Assembly: GCA_022842245.1 (NCBI GenBank)
Contig: JALHPZ010000003.1
Location: forward strand, 1-64,000
Length of the DNA stretch: 64,000 nucleotides
DNA from: Gemmataceae bacterium
GTDB taxonomy: Bacteria; Planctomycetota; Planctomycetia; Gemmatales; Gemmataceae
Reading direction: 5' to 3'
The notes beneath the pieces were generated by a model. It was given only the letters and a program-made list of their open reading frames with translations. It did no database searches and was not told where the DNA came from. Within the stretch, counting starts at the first letter, position 1. Each line of letters opens with the position of its first letter. This document shows, in pieces, positions 36,116 to 44,487 of the stretch. The position numbers and the translations under genes are program-made.

Positions 36116-37117
36116 ATGAACCCACCGAAACTCCGCTGGGGCATCCTCGGCGATGCCGCGATCAACCAACGCCTGCTCCCCGCCTTCCGGGCGTCCAAAA
36201 CGGCCGACCTGCGCGCCATCGCCAGCCGATCGCTGGAGAAGGCGAAAGCCGCGAGCGTCCGCGACGGCATCCCGGTCGCGCACCGCAGCTACCTGGATCT
36301 CTTGAAGGACCCGAACGTCGACGCGGTCTACATTCCGCTGCCGAATCACATGCACGACGAATGGACGCGGAAAGCCGCCGACCACGGCAAGCACATTCTC
36401 TGCGAGAAGCCGTTGACCGTGACGGCACCGGAGGCCGAGAAGCTCGTGGCCTACACGCGGTCGAAGGGCGTGCGGCTCATGGACGGCTTCATGTGGCCGC
36501 ACCACCCGCGCACCCACAAGATCCGCAAATTCCTCGACAGCGGAGCCATCGGCACCATCAAGAAGGTGAATACCGCCTTCACGTTCAATCTCGCCGGCCT
36601 GCCGACCAGCAACATCCGCATGCAGCCCGAAGCCGGCGGCGGCGGACTGCTCGACGTCGGCTGCTACACCACCTACGCGATCCGCTGGTGGATGGGCGCC
36701 GAGCCGGTGAAGGTCTGGGCGACCGCGACGTTCGTCAACAACGTGGACGTCGCCATGAGCGGAGTCATGACCTTCGCCGACGGCCGCACGGCGAACTTCG
36801 ACTGCGGCTTCACGCATCCCCTGCGCACGTGGGTGGAGATCGTCGGCAGCGAAGCCGTCGTCCGCGTCCCGAACATGTGGATCCCCGACGACAAGGCCGT
36901 GTTCCAGGTGCTCCGGCAGAAGGGGGACTTCGACACGGAGATCGAGGAGATCGCGACGCCGGGCGAGAACCAGATGGTGCACATGCTGGACGACTTCGCC
37001 GCGGCCGTGAGGGAGAAGCGCGAGCCGGTACCGAACCCGGACGAGGCCGTGAAACTCGGCCGGGTGATGGATGCCCTGGCGAAGTCGGCCCGGGAAGGAA
37101 TCGAGGTCAAGGTCTAA
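36116..37117 (+). CDS. Gfo/Idh/MocA-family oxidoreductase
   Basis: A 333-residue NAD(P)-dependent oxidoreductase, probably acting on a sugar or sugar derivative. It has the Rossmann start LRWGILGDAAIN (one Gly of the usual GxGxxG replaced), the NHMHDEW segment, the EKPLT motif at 97-101, and GGGGLLDVGCY (about 177-187) in the C-terminal beta-sheet domain. The substrate cannot be told from sequence. It is divergent from recN with a 95-base gap. Confidence 0.9.
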   Translation: MNPPKLRWGILGDAAINQRLLPAFRASKTADLRAIASRSLEKAKAASVRDGIPVAHRSYLDLLKDPNVDAVYIPLPNHMHDEWTRKAADHGKHILCEKPLTVTAPEAEKLVAYTRSKGVRLMDGFMWPHHPRTHKIRKFLDSGAIGTIKKVNTAFTFNLAGLPTSNIRMQPEAGGGGLLDVGCYTTYAIRWWMGAEPVKVWATATFVNNVDVAMSGVMTFADGRTANFDCGFTHPLRTWVEIVGSEAVVRVPNMWIPDDKAVFQVLRQKGDFDTEIEEIATPGENQMVHMLDDFAAAVREKREPVPNPDEAVKLGRVMDALAKSAREGIEVKV

Positions 37118-37124
37118 GAGTTTC

Positions 37125-37234
37125 ACCACTGAGGACACAGAGGGCACAGAGGGAAGAAGGAAGACAGGACCGTTTTTCCGATCAATCCATTCTCTCGTGT
37201 CTTTCTCTGTACCCTCTGTGATCTCTGTGGTTCA
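37125..37234. repeat. Imperfect inverted repeat, REP-like
   Basis: Left arm ACCACTGAGGACACAGAGGG (from 37126) and right arm (37203-37234) match as reverse complements over about 28 bases with a few mismatches, around a central stretch. The AC/AG-rich composition differs from neighbouring genes. Related AC-rich sequence occurs at 45944-45962. Could be a mobile repeat or a transcription end. Confidence 0.6.
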
Positions 37235-37258
37235 TTCGATCTTCTTGGAGTCCCACAC

Positions 37259-38134
37259 GTGTTCGTCGCGTTGACACTACTGGCCCTTGCCCCGGCCGCG
37301 CCGCCAGCCGTGGCGCTCAAGGACGGCGACCGGATCGTCTGGATCGGCAATGCCCTCGCCGAGCGCGAGCAGCGCTACGGACATTGGGAGACCGCCCTCC
37401 ACTGCAAATTCCCGGAACGCAACCTGACTGTCCGCAACCTCGGCTGGTCCGGCGATACGGTCTATGGTGACGCCCGCGCCGGCTTCGAGGACGCCAAGAA
37501 GGGCTACGAACGGCTCGTGAGCCTGACGCTCGAACTGAAACCGACGATGATCTTCGTCAGCTACGGCTTGAACGAATCGTTCGAGGGGCCGTCCGGCGTG
37601 GCGAAGTTCCAGAAGGGGCTGGAGAAACTGCTCGATTCGCTCGCGCCGTCGAAGGCGCGGGTGGTGTTGTTCTCGCCTCGCCCGTTCGAGAAGTCGCGGG
37701 CGCTGCCCGACCCGACGGAGCGGAACAAGGTACTCCAACTCTACGTGCAGGCGATCCGCGAGGTCGCGGACAATCGCGGCCACCGATACGCCGACTTGTT
37801 CTTTGCCGGCCTCGACCACCAGAAGAATGCCGAACAGCGCTTCACCGACAACGGCATGCACCTGACGGATGCAGGGTACGAGGCGACGATTCCGGAATTC
37901 CTCTCGGCGCTCGGCCTCACCTGGAGCGGCGAGGACCCGAAGAAGTTCGATGCGGTGCGCACGGCGGTGCGAAAGAAGAACGAGCTCTTCTTCCACCGCT
38001 GGCGGCCGCAAAACGAGACATATCTCTTCGGCTTCCGCAAGCACGAACAGGGGAAGAACGCGAAGGAGATCGTCGAGTTCGACCCTCTGATCGCGAAGGC
38101 GGAGGAAGAGTTGAAGCAGGCGCTGGCGAAGTAA
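37259..38134 (+). CDS. Secreted SGNH/GDSL-type hydrolase
   Basis: A 291-residue protein with a leader (about 1-18). SGNH features: DRIVWIGNALAE (block I, with the nucleophile position occupied by Asn/Ala and not Ser), NLGWSGDT (block II), SYGLNESF (block III, Asn) and DNGMHLTDAGY (block V, His). The loss of the block I Ser suggests either a changed mechanism or an inactive protein. GTG start at 37259. Confidence 0.78.
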   Translation: MFVALTLLALAPAAPPAVALKDGDRIVWIGNALAEREQRYGHWETALHCKFPERNLTVRNLGWSGDTVYGDARAGFEDAKKGYERLVSLTLELKPTMIFVSYGLNESFEGPSGVAKFQKGLEKLLDSLAPSKARVVLFSPRPFEKSRALPDPTERNKVLQLYVQAIREVADNRGHRYADLFFAGLDHQKNAEQRFTDNGMHLTDAGYEATIPEFLSALGLTWSGEDPKKFDAVRTAVRKKNELFFHRWRPQNETYLFGFRKHEQGKNAKEIVEFDPLIAKAEEELKQALAK

Positions 38135-38154
38135 ACCCAAATGTCACAATTTCC

Positions 38155-38628
38155 ATGAAACCGCGTGTTTTCATCGAAACTACGATCCCCAGCTATCTGA
38201 CGGCGTGGGCGAGTTCGGATTTGGTGCGGGCCGCGCATCAGCAGTTGACCAAAGCGTGGTGGGCCGGTCGGGATCGATACGACCTCTACACCTCGCGGCT
38301 TGTGATCCAAGAGTGTGAAGCGGGAGATCCGGTGGCGGCAGCCGAGCGATTGGCCGCGATCGCGGATATCCCGTTGTTGCAACAGACGGAGCGGATCGGC
38401 GAGCTCGCGGAAGCCTTGATTCGGGGAATGCCGCTCCCGCCCAAGGCAATGTCGGATTCACTGCATATCGCTACCGCGGCGGTTCACGGGATAGAATACC
38501 TTCTGACTTGGAATAGTACGCACATCGCCAACGTGACGTTGCGGCCGCGTATCGAAAATGTATGTAGAACCGCCGGTTACGAACCACCGCTGATCTGTAC
38601 GCCCGAGGAGTTGAACGATGGCGGATGA
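38155..38628 (+). CDS. PIN-domain toxin-like RNase
   Basis: A 157-residue PIN-fold protein, probably a VapC-type RNase. The N terminus VFIETTIPSYL carries the first acidic residue (Glu in place of the usual Asp, as in the IETxIPS subfamily), YTSRLVIQECE holds the second, and SDSLHIATAAVHGIEYLLTWN the late acidic/aromatic core. It starts 20 bases after the hydrolase stop and overlaps the next small gene by 11 bases, so the toxin precedes the presumed antitoxin. Confidence 0.8.
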   Translation: MKPRVFIETTIPSYLTAWASSDLVRAAHQQLTKAWWAGRDRYDLYTSRLVIQECEAGDPVAAAERLAAIADIPLLQQTERIGELAEALIRGMPLPPKAMSDSLHIATAAVHGIEYLLTWNSTHIANVTLRPRIENVCRTAGYEPPLICTPEELNDGG

Positions 38629-38848
38629 TGACATTCTTCAGGAAATTCGGGCCACGCGCGATGCCTTCGCCGCGAAGCACAATTGCGACGTACGCGCCAT
38701 GATTGCCGAACTCCGGAGCAAGGACGCAACGGATTCCCGATTGGTCGTTACCCTCGAGCCGCGACCGGTGACGACATCGAACCTTGGAATCGGCATCGGT
38801 GCGGTCGTTTCCAGTGTCTCCATTGAGCCTACCTCGATCCCATCCTGA
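38618..38848 (+). CDS. Antitoxin-like partner of the PIN protein
   Basis: A 76-residue protein. The start (ADDDILQEIRATRDAFAAKHNCDVRAMIAELRSKDA) is an amphipathic helical pattern usual in short partners of IETxIPS-type PIN proteins. The remainder (after about residue 45) looks disordered and runs to within 20 bases of the next gene. Overlap of 11 bases with the toxin indicates coupling. Confidence 0.65.
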   Translation: MADDDILQEIRATRDAFAAKHNCDVRAMIAELRSKDATDSRLVVTLEPRPVTTSNLGIGIGAVVSSVSIEPTSIPS

Positions 38849-38867
38849 ATCGGCGATACTTCCAACC

Positions 38868-41800
38868 ATGCGTACCCTCTCGTTCACCGCTCTCCTCCTA
38901 GTCCCCCATCTCGCCCTCGCCCAGGCGAACGCCGTCGTGCCGGATCCGGACCCGGAGATCGAACGCAAGTCGTTCATCGTCGCGCCCGGGTTCGAGGTGA
39001 ACCTGTTCGCCGGCGATCCGCTGCTCGCGAAACCGCTGCAGATCAATTTCGACCCGGCCGGGCGTCTCTGGGTGTCGTCCAGCGAGGTCTACCCGCAGAT
39101 CAAGCCGGGCGAGAAGGCCAACGACAAGATCCTGATCCTCGAAGACACCGATGGCGACGGCAAGGCCGACAAGACCACGGTCTTCGCCGATGGCCTGCTC
39201 ATCCCGACGGGAGTCGAACCCGGCGACGGCGGCGCGTACGTCGCCAACAGCACCGAACTCGTCCACCTGAGCGCCAGCAAGCCCGGCGGCAAGGCCGACC
39301 GGTCCCGCGTCCTCCTCTCCGGCTTCGGCACCGAGGACACGCACCACATCATCCACACCTTCCGCTGGGGGCCGGACCAGTCGCTCTATTTCAACCAGTC
39401 CATCTACATCCACAGCCACCTCGAAACGCCGCACGGCGTCAAACGCCTCAACGGCGGCGGCATCTGGCGCTACCGGCCCGAGACCGAACAACTCGACGTC
39501 TTCGTCCGCGGCTTCGTCAATACCTGGGGCCATCACTTCGATAAGTACGGCCAGTCGCTCATCACCGATGGGGCGTATGGGGAAGGCGTGAACCACGGCA
39601 TCCCGGGCGCGTACTACGTCACCGCCGTCGGCGCCACTCGGCTCCTGAGCGGAATGAACCCCGGCAGCCCGAAGCACTGCGGACTCGAAGTCGTCAGCGG
39701 CCGGCACCTGCCCGACGACTGGCAGGGGAACGTCATCACCAACGACTTCCGCGGCCACCGCGTCTGCCGGTTCGTCCTCCGCGACGCCGCCAGCACCTAT
39801 GAATCCCGCGAGATGACGGAGATCATCAAGACGAACCACCCCGCCTTCCGCCCGATCGATGTGAAGATGGGGCCGGACGGAGCGATCTACGTCGCCGACT
39901 GGTACAACCCGATCATCCAGCACGGCGAAGTCGACTTCCGTGACCCGCGCCGCGACAAGACGCACGGCCGCATCTGGCGGATCACGGCCAAGGGCCGGCC
40001 GCTCGTTCCGAAGCCGAAGCTCGTGGACGCGACGGTGCCGGAACTATTGGAACAGTTGAAAAGCCCGGAGGGCTGGACGCGGCAGGCGGCGAAGCGCGTG
40101 CTGAAGGAGCGCGGTGCCGACGCCGTGCTGCCGGCGCTCGACGCCTGGGTGAAGGCGCTGCCCGCCGACTCGGAACACGCCCGGCTCGAAGCTGAATGGG
40201 TGCGTCAATCGTTCGGCCGGTCGACGATGGCCGCGCTCGAACCGCTCCTGACCGCGAAGGATCCGCACGTGCGCTCCGCTGCCGTGCGCATCGTGTCGGA
40301 TTCCTGGATGAACCTGAACAAACCCGGAGACTGGAGCGACGCCGCTCTCAAGGACGATCACGCGCAGGTCCGGCTCGAAGCCGTCCGCGCCGTCGCCGGC
40401 TGGAAGGTACCGACGGCCGTCGAGCACGCCCTCGGCGTCCTCAAGCTGCCGATGGACCCCGTGCTTGACTACGCCCTCTGGCTGACCGTCCGTGAACTCG
40501 AACCCTACTGGCTGCCCGCCTTCAAGGTGGGACAGTTGACACTCGGCGGCGACGCCCGCGCCGTCGCATTCGCCCTCAATGCCAGTGGCAACCCGGAGGC
40601 CGTGAAAAGCATCGTCCGCCTCGCCGACGATGCGAACGCCGCGAAGGAACAACGCCTCGCCATGTGGCAGCTCGTCGCGAAGATCGGCGGACCGGACGAA
40701 CTCATGGCCGCGTTCAACCGGGGCCTGCCGCTCGGCTCGGACGAATTCCGCGAAACGACACTGGCGGCGATCGAGGACTCGATCCGCGCCCGGAAGCTCG
40801 CCATCGCCAGGCTCGATGGTTGGGAGGATCTCGCCAAATACCTCGACGACCCGCGCCCCGGCATCCGCGCCACGTCCCTGCGGCTCATGGGCCTCGTGAA
40901 GTTCGAACTGTTCCGCAAAGACTTGCAGGTCCGCGCCGGCGACGCGAAGGTCGCCCCGGCCGAACGCGCCGCCGCGTTCGACGGACTCGTGTCCCTCGGC
41001 GGGCCGAAGACCAACGAATTCCTCGCCAAGTCCACCGCGAAGGACCAGCCGGCCCTGATGCGCCGGCTGGCGGCGCAGGCGCTCGCGGGCGTCGATCTCG
41101 CCGCCGCCGCGAAGGCCTCCGCCGACATCCTCGCGTCCTCCGACGGCAAGGACGACCCGACCGACCTCTACATGGCGTTCATCTCCCGCAAGGGCGGCCC
41201 GGCCGCGCTCGCCAAGGCGCTCAAGGACGCCAAGCTCCCCGCCGACGTGGCGAAGGTCGGCCTGCGGTCGATCCGCTCTTCGTCGCAGAACCTGCCCGAA
41301 CTCGTCGCGGCGATCACGAAGGCCGGCAACCTCGGCGCGGCCCGCAAGGAGCCGACCGTCGACGAGGTGAAACAGTACGTCGCCGACGTGCTCAAGTCCG
41401 GCGACCCGGTCCGCGGCGAAGCGATCTACCGCCGCAAGGAACTCCAGTGCCTGAACTGCCACGCTATCGCCGGCACCGGCGGGCAGGTCGGCCCGGACAT
41501 GACCAGCATCGGCGCGAGCGCCCAGCCCGACTACCTCGTCGAGTCGCTGCTCATCCCGAACAAGGCCGTGAAGGAAGGATACCACGCCATCGAAGTGAAC
41601 CGCCTCTCCGGGCAGGTCGTCAGCGGCATCAAGCTCCGTGAGACGCCGAAGGAACTGGTGATTCGCAACGCCGAGGACAAGGAAATCGCCATCCCGGTCG
41701 ACGACATCGACACGCGCAAGCAGACCCGCTCCATCATGCCCGACGGCCTCACCGACAGCCTGACCCGGCAGGAGTTCGTTGACCTCGCCCGCTTCCTCTC

Positions 41801-42287
41801 GGAACTCGGCAAGGTCGGCCCGTACGCCCCCAGCACGGCACGCCTCGTCCGCCGCTGGCAATACCTCGACCCCACGCCGGCCGCGACGAACCTCTTCCGC
41901 CGCAACCGCGTCACGAGCGCCGTCGAGAAGCCGAACGATTTCCCCTGGGCCGCGAGCTACGCGAAGGTGAATGGAGATTTGCCACTCGCCGAGATCCCGC
42001 GCTTCGTCGTCTGGAACGGCTCCGATCCGCTCTCCGTCGTGCGCTTCCAGTTGAACGCGACCGTCGGCGGCCCGGCCGCGATCAAACTCAACGGCGCCGA
42101 AGGTTTGTCAATTTACGTCGGCGAAACGTCGGTCGAAGCCAAGGCCGAGACGGTATTCGAATTGAAGCCCAGTATGACGACGGTGACGGTCGTCGTCGAT
42201 CGCTCGAAACGAAAATCGGATTTGCGAGTAGAGTTGATCGACGTGGCCAACTCTCCGGCGAGAGTCGCGATAGTGGGCGGGAAGTAA
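38868..42287 (+). CDS. PVC-type exported propeller, HEAT-repeat and haem-binding protein
   Basis: A 1,139-residue exported protein. Leader (about 1-19); a beta-propeller 'membrane-bound dehydrogenase-like' domain (about 30-390, with GFEVNLFAGDPLL, DTDGDGKADKTTVFADGLLIPTG, PDGAIYVADWYNP); HEAT-type repeats (about 400-800); and a c-type haem site CLNCH at 861-865 followed by the family's GGQVGPDMTSIG. The C terminus (about 970-1139) is a beta-sandwich-like unknown. This combination is a hallmark of planctomycetes and Verrucomicrobia and is thought to act in sugar or alcohol oxidation, which is inference. ATG 38868 begins the leader. Confidence 0.9.
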   Translation: MRTLSFTALLLVPHLALAQANAVVPDPDPEIERKSFIVAPGFEVNLFAGDPLLAKPLQINFDPAGRLWVSSSEVYPQIKPGEKANDKILILEDTDGDGKADKTTVFADGLLIPTGVEPGDGGAYVANSTELVHLSASKPGGKADRSRVLLSGFGTEDTHHIIHTFRWGPDQSLYFNQSIYIHSHLETPHGVKRLNGGGIWRYRPETEQLDVFVRGFVNTWGHHFDKYGQSLITDGAYGEGVNHGIPGAYYVTAVGATRLLSGMNPGSPKHCGLEVVSGRHLPDDWQGNVITNDFRGHRVCRFVLRDAASTYESREMTEIIKTNHPAFRPIDVKMGPDGAIYVADWYNPIIQHGEVDFRDPRRDKTHGRIWRITAKGRPLVPKPKLVDATVPELLEQLKSPEGWTRQAAKRVLKERGADAVLPALDAWVKALPADSEHARLEAEWVRQSFGRSTMAALEPLLTAKDPHVRSAAVRIVSDSWMNLNKPGDWSDAALKDDHAQVRLEAVRAVAGWKVPTAVEHALGVLKLPMDPVLDYALWLTVRELEPYWLPAFKVGQLTLGGDARAVAFALNASGNPEAVKSIVRLADDANAAKEQRLAMWQLVAKIGGPDELMAAFNRGLPLGSDEFRETTLAAIEDSIRARKLAIARLDGWEDLAKYLDDPRPGIRATSLRLMGLVKFELFRKDLQVRAGDAKVAPAERAAAFDGLVSLGGPKTNEFLAKSTAKDQPALMRRLAAQALAGVDLAAAAKASADILASSDGKDDPTDLYMAFISRKGGPAALAKALKDAKLPADVAKVGLRSIRSSSQNLPELVAAITKAGNLGAARKEPTVDEVKQYVADVLKSGDPVRGEAIYRRKELQCLNCHAIAGTGGQVGPDMTSIGASAQPDYLVESLLIPNKAVKEGYHAIEVNRLSGQVVSGIKLRETPKELVIRNAEDKEIAIPVDDIDTRKQTRSIMPDGLTDSLTRQEFVDLARFLSELGKVGPYAPSTARLVRRWQYLDPTPAATNLFRRNRVTSAVEKPNDFPWAASYAKVNGDLPLAEIPRFVVWNGSDPLSVVRFQLNATVGGPAAIKLNGAEGLSIYVGETSVEAKAETVFELKPSMTTVTVVVDRSKRKSDLRVELIDVANSPARVAIVGGK

Positions 42288-42300
42288 GATCGGTAGAGTT

Positions 42301-42360
42301 CACGAAAGCCCGAAAAGAAGGCAGATTATTTTCGGGCTTTCGTTCTTTCGGGTTTTCGTG
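42301..42360. terminator. Bidirectional terminator-like hairpin
   Basis: CGAAAGCCCGAAAA (42303-42316) pairs perfectly with TTTTCGGGCTTTCG (42329-42342). A second arm TTTCGGGTTTTCGTG follows at 42347-42360 and can pair with the first. It lies between the convergent PVC and RraA-like genes with A/T tracts on both sides. Confidence 0.8.
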
Positions 42361-42365
42361 ATCTC

Positions 42366-43106
42366 TTACTTTCCAAGCATCCCCTTCAATTCCTTCGCCA
42401 GTTCTCCGATCAATCGGTGGCATTCCTTCCGCGCCGTCGCGAAACCGTCGGCGGTCGGGTTCGATTGCTTCAAATAGTCCAGCACCACCGCCTCCGCCTC
42501 GGCGAGCTTCGGGCAGCCCTTCGCGATGCCGTCGGCCAGTTCGTGCGGCACGACGGCGACGCCGTTGCGGTCGCCATGGAGCAGGTCGCCGGGGTTGATC
42601 CAGACGCCGCCGACACTTACCGGCACGTTCAACTCCGCGATCTGGCAGTAGCCGTGCGAGGCGACCGTGCCGTTCGTGAAGCAGGGGAACCCCAGCGCCT
42701 CCACCTGGTCGAGGTCGCGGCCCGTGCCGCTCGTCACGAGGCCGACGCAGCCGAAGGCCTTGTAGCTCGAACACATCACTTCGCCGAAAGTCGCGGCCAC
42801 GCTCGGGTCGTCGAGGTCCTGGAAGACGATCACCTTCGGCCCCGGAATGCCTTCGAGCATCCGCACCTGCTTCTCGAGACCAGCGTATACGTCGCCGGCC
42901 TTCGGCTTCGCCCCGGCGCGGAAGGTGGCCGTCACGGCATAGCCGACCATTGGCGGCAACTGCGGGAAGCAGGCGCGAATGCGGCTGTCGAGGTAGCCGG
43001 CCGTGCGCGGGATGGCGTCGAAGAGTTCCATCACGTTGCAGATGGTTGGCGTGTCGTAGCGGCCGAGCGCTTCGAGCGTCGCGGTGGAATGCGGGGTGCT
43101 GTTCAT
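42366..43106 (-). CDS. RraA-like (dimethylmenaquinone methyltransferase-fold) protein
   Basis: A 246-residue RraA-family protein. VSVGGVWINPGDLLHGDRNGVAVVP (about 163-187) is the metal/substrate site of the family, which includes RNase E regulators and 4-hydroxy-4-methyl-2-oxoglutarate/oxaloacetate aldolases. ILRACFPQLPPMVGYAVT and the SGTGRD motif (about 126-131) agree. The aldolase reading is more probable than RNase regulation, but either is possible. Confidence 0.85.
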   Translation of the reverse strand: MNSTPHSTATLEALGRYDTPTICNVMELFDAIPRTAGYLDSRIRACFPQLPPMVGYAVTATFRAGAKPKAGDVYAGLEKQVRMLEGIPGPKVIVFQDLDDPSVAATFGEVMCSSYKAFGCVGLVTSGTGRDLDQVEALGFPCFTNGTVASHGYCQIAELNVPVSVGGVWINPGDLLHGDRNGVAVVPHELADGIAKGCPKLAEAEAVVLDYLKQSNPTADGFATARKECHRLIGELAKELKGMLGK

Positions 43107-43261
43107 TTTGGTTATCTCTCGGGATTCGTCCGGTCTTTCCTATCGAGCGGGCCGTCGGCAGTCCGGCGTCGGAAAAATGGACTAGGCAACACTGCGGAAT
43201 TTGGGCAAAATGGGGCTATAGGAACAAGCCCGGAAACTGGACGATCCGCGGGAGTCAGGGA

Positions 43262-43681
43262 ATGGACGATGTTCGCGCGTTGCTGGAAGCCCTCGACGAT
43301 AAGCCCTTCCTCCAAGGCCACCTGCGCGGCCTGCTCCATATCCTGATCGGTCGCCGCATCACCAAGGCCGACGGGACCGTCGTCTCGTCCGGCCTCACCT
43401 GGCGGCAACTGGCCACGCTTTTGAAAGCCTCGAAGTTCAACAAGGACCTCGTCGCCGAACTCGGCGCCGACCCCGACGCGATCGCCCCGCGCGACCGCGA
43501 GAAGATGTGGTACCTCGCCATCGCACTGGCCCGGGTCGATTCGCTGGACGCGATCGAACAGGCCGACCGCCTGATGCCGTCGCTCAAACAACTCGGCTAC
43601 TCCGTCGGCCCCTCGCCGACCGTGGGGACATCCATGCCGGCTTCGCCGCCGACGGCACCGCTCAAAAAGAAACGGAAATAG
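43262..43681 (+). CDS. Hypothetical protein
   Basis: A 139-residue protein with a helical body (LEALDDKPFLQGHLRGLLHILIGRRI near 8-33) and a Pro/Thr-rich tail ending in KKKRK. No family recognised. GGGAATGG around the start gives a close ribosome-binding site. Confidence 0.6.
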   Translation: MDDVRALLEALDDKPFLQGHLRGLLHILIGRRITKADGTVVSSGLTWRQLATLLKASKFNKDLVAELGADPDAIAPRDREKMWYLAIALARVDSLDAIEQADRLMPSLKQLGYSVGPSPTVGTSMPASPPTAPLKKKRK

Positions 43682-43699
43682 ATCCGAGACGATGGCTGT

Positions 43700-43761
43700 C
43701 GAAAGGCACGAAGAGACTCGATAAGGAAGAATGAATCGGTTCGACTCCTTGTGCCTTTTCG
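43700..43761. terminator. Imperfect hairpin between convergent genes
   Basis: CGAAAGGCACGAAGAGACTCGA (43700-43721) pairs imperfectly with TCGACTCCTTGTGCCTTTTCG (43741-43761). It lies between the 139-residue gene and the PhyH gene, with T tracts, and fits a bidirectional terminator. Confidence 0.6.
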
Positions 43762-43785
43762 TACCTTTTCGCGTCAATCCAGTCT

Positions 43786-44487
43786 TCAGTCGATCCGCAG
43801 ATGGCGATCCCATTCGAGGCCGCCCGGCAGGTCGGGCGATGATGTGCATTCGAGATGGACGATCCGCCGATGGCGCGCCGTCGTCGCCTCGGAATGCCCG
43901 CTGGCGTGCAGAAGCAGCGGCCGCATCAGCAACACGTCCCCGGCTTCGCACAAGAGGGTCCGCGCGTCCGCGGTCGCATCCAAAGCCGTGCGGTGCGAAC
44001 CGGGGACGACGCGCAGCGGGCCATTGTCGTCGGCCATCGCGTCGAGGTGGATGCGCACCGTCAGCATCGTCGCCAGCAACTCTTCCGGCGCTTCGAGGTG
44101 CGGCACGCCGGCCTTGACGGTCGGCTTGGCGAAGCCCGACACGGCCCGGTGCTCCTGCACGGCGACCGTGTAGTCGCGGTGCCACGGCAGCGCCCAACTG
44201 TGTCCCGGTGGCTTGTCGAAGTACAGGCCGCGCACGATTCCGGCGTCCGGGCCGAGCGCCGCACGCAGCATCGCCACCAATGGATCGCACCGTTTCAGCC
44301 AGTCGATGGCGTGGGGCCAAAGACGTAGCAGATTTCGCGCGCCGTAGGCGGGCCCGCGCGAACCGGCGAGGACGGACGAAGAATTCGAAGCCAGCGCCGA
44401 ATCGACTTCGAGGATCATCGACGCGATGTCGGAGCTTGAATACGCCGAGGGGATCCAGGCGAAACCGTCACGTGCGAGGTCGTTCAT
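43786..44487 (-). CDS. Phytanoyl-CoA dioxygenase (PhyH)-family protein
   Basis: A 233-residue Fe(II)/2-oxoglutarate dioxygenase. WALPWHRDYTVAV (about 96-108) supplies the HxD iron ligands, LLLHASGHSEA (about 197-207) the distal His, and RHRRIVHLE the 2-oxoglutarate Arg. ATG 44487 overlaps the stop of the amino-acid permease by 4 bases (ATGA), so the two form one unit; the substrate may be an amino acid or derivative. The longer frame is a shadow of the permease. Confidence 0.87.
   Translation of the reverse strand: MNDLARDGFAWIPSAYSSSDIASMILEVDSALASNSSSVLAGSRGPAYGARNLLRLWPHAIDWLKRCDPLVAMLRAALGPDAGIVRGLYFDKPPGHSWALPWHRDYTVAVQEHRAVSGFAKPTVKAGVPHLEAPEELLATMLTVRIHLDAMADDNGPLRVVPGSHRTALDATADARTLLCEAGDVLLMRPLLLHASGHSEATTARHRRIVHLECTSSPDLPGGLEWDRHLRID

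Noticed and set aside
40044..41861. A 605-codon minus-strand frame
   Set aside because: It mirrors the PVC haem-protein gene; no motifs of its own.
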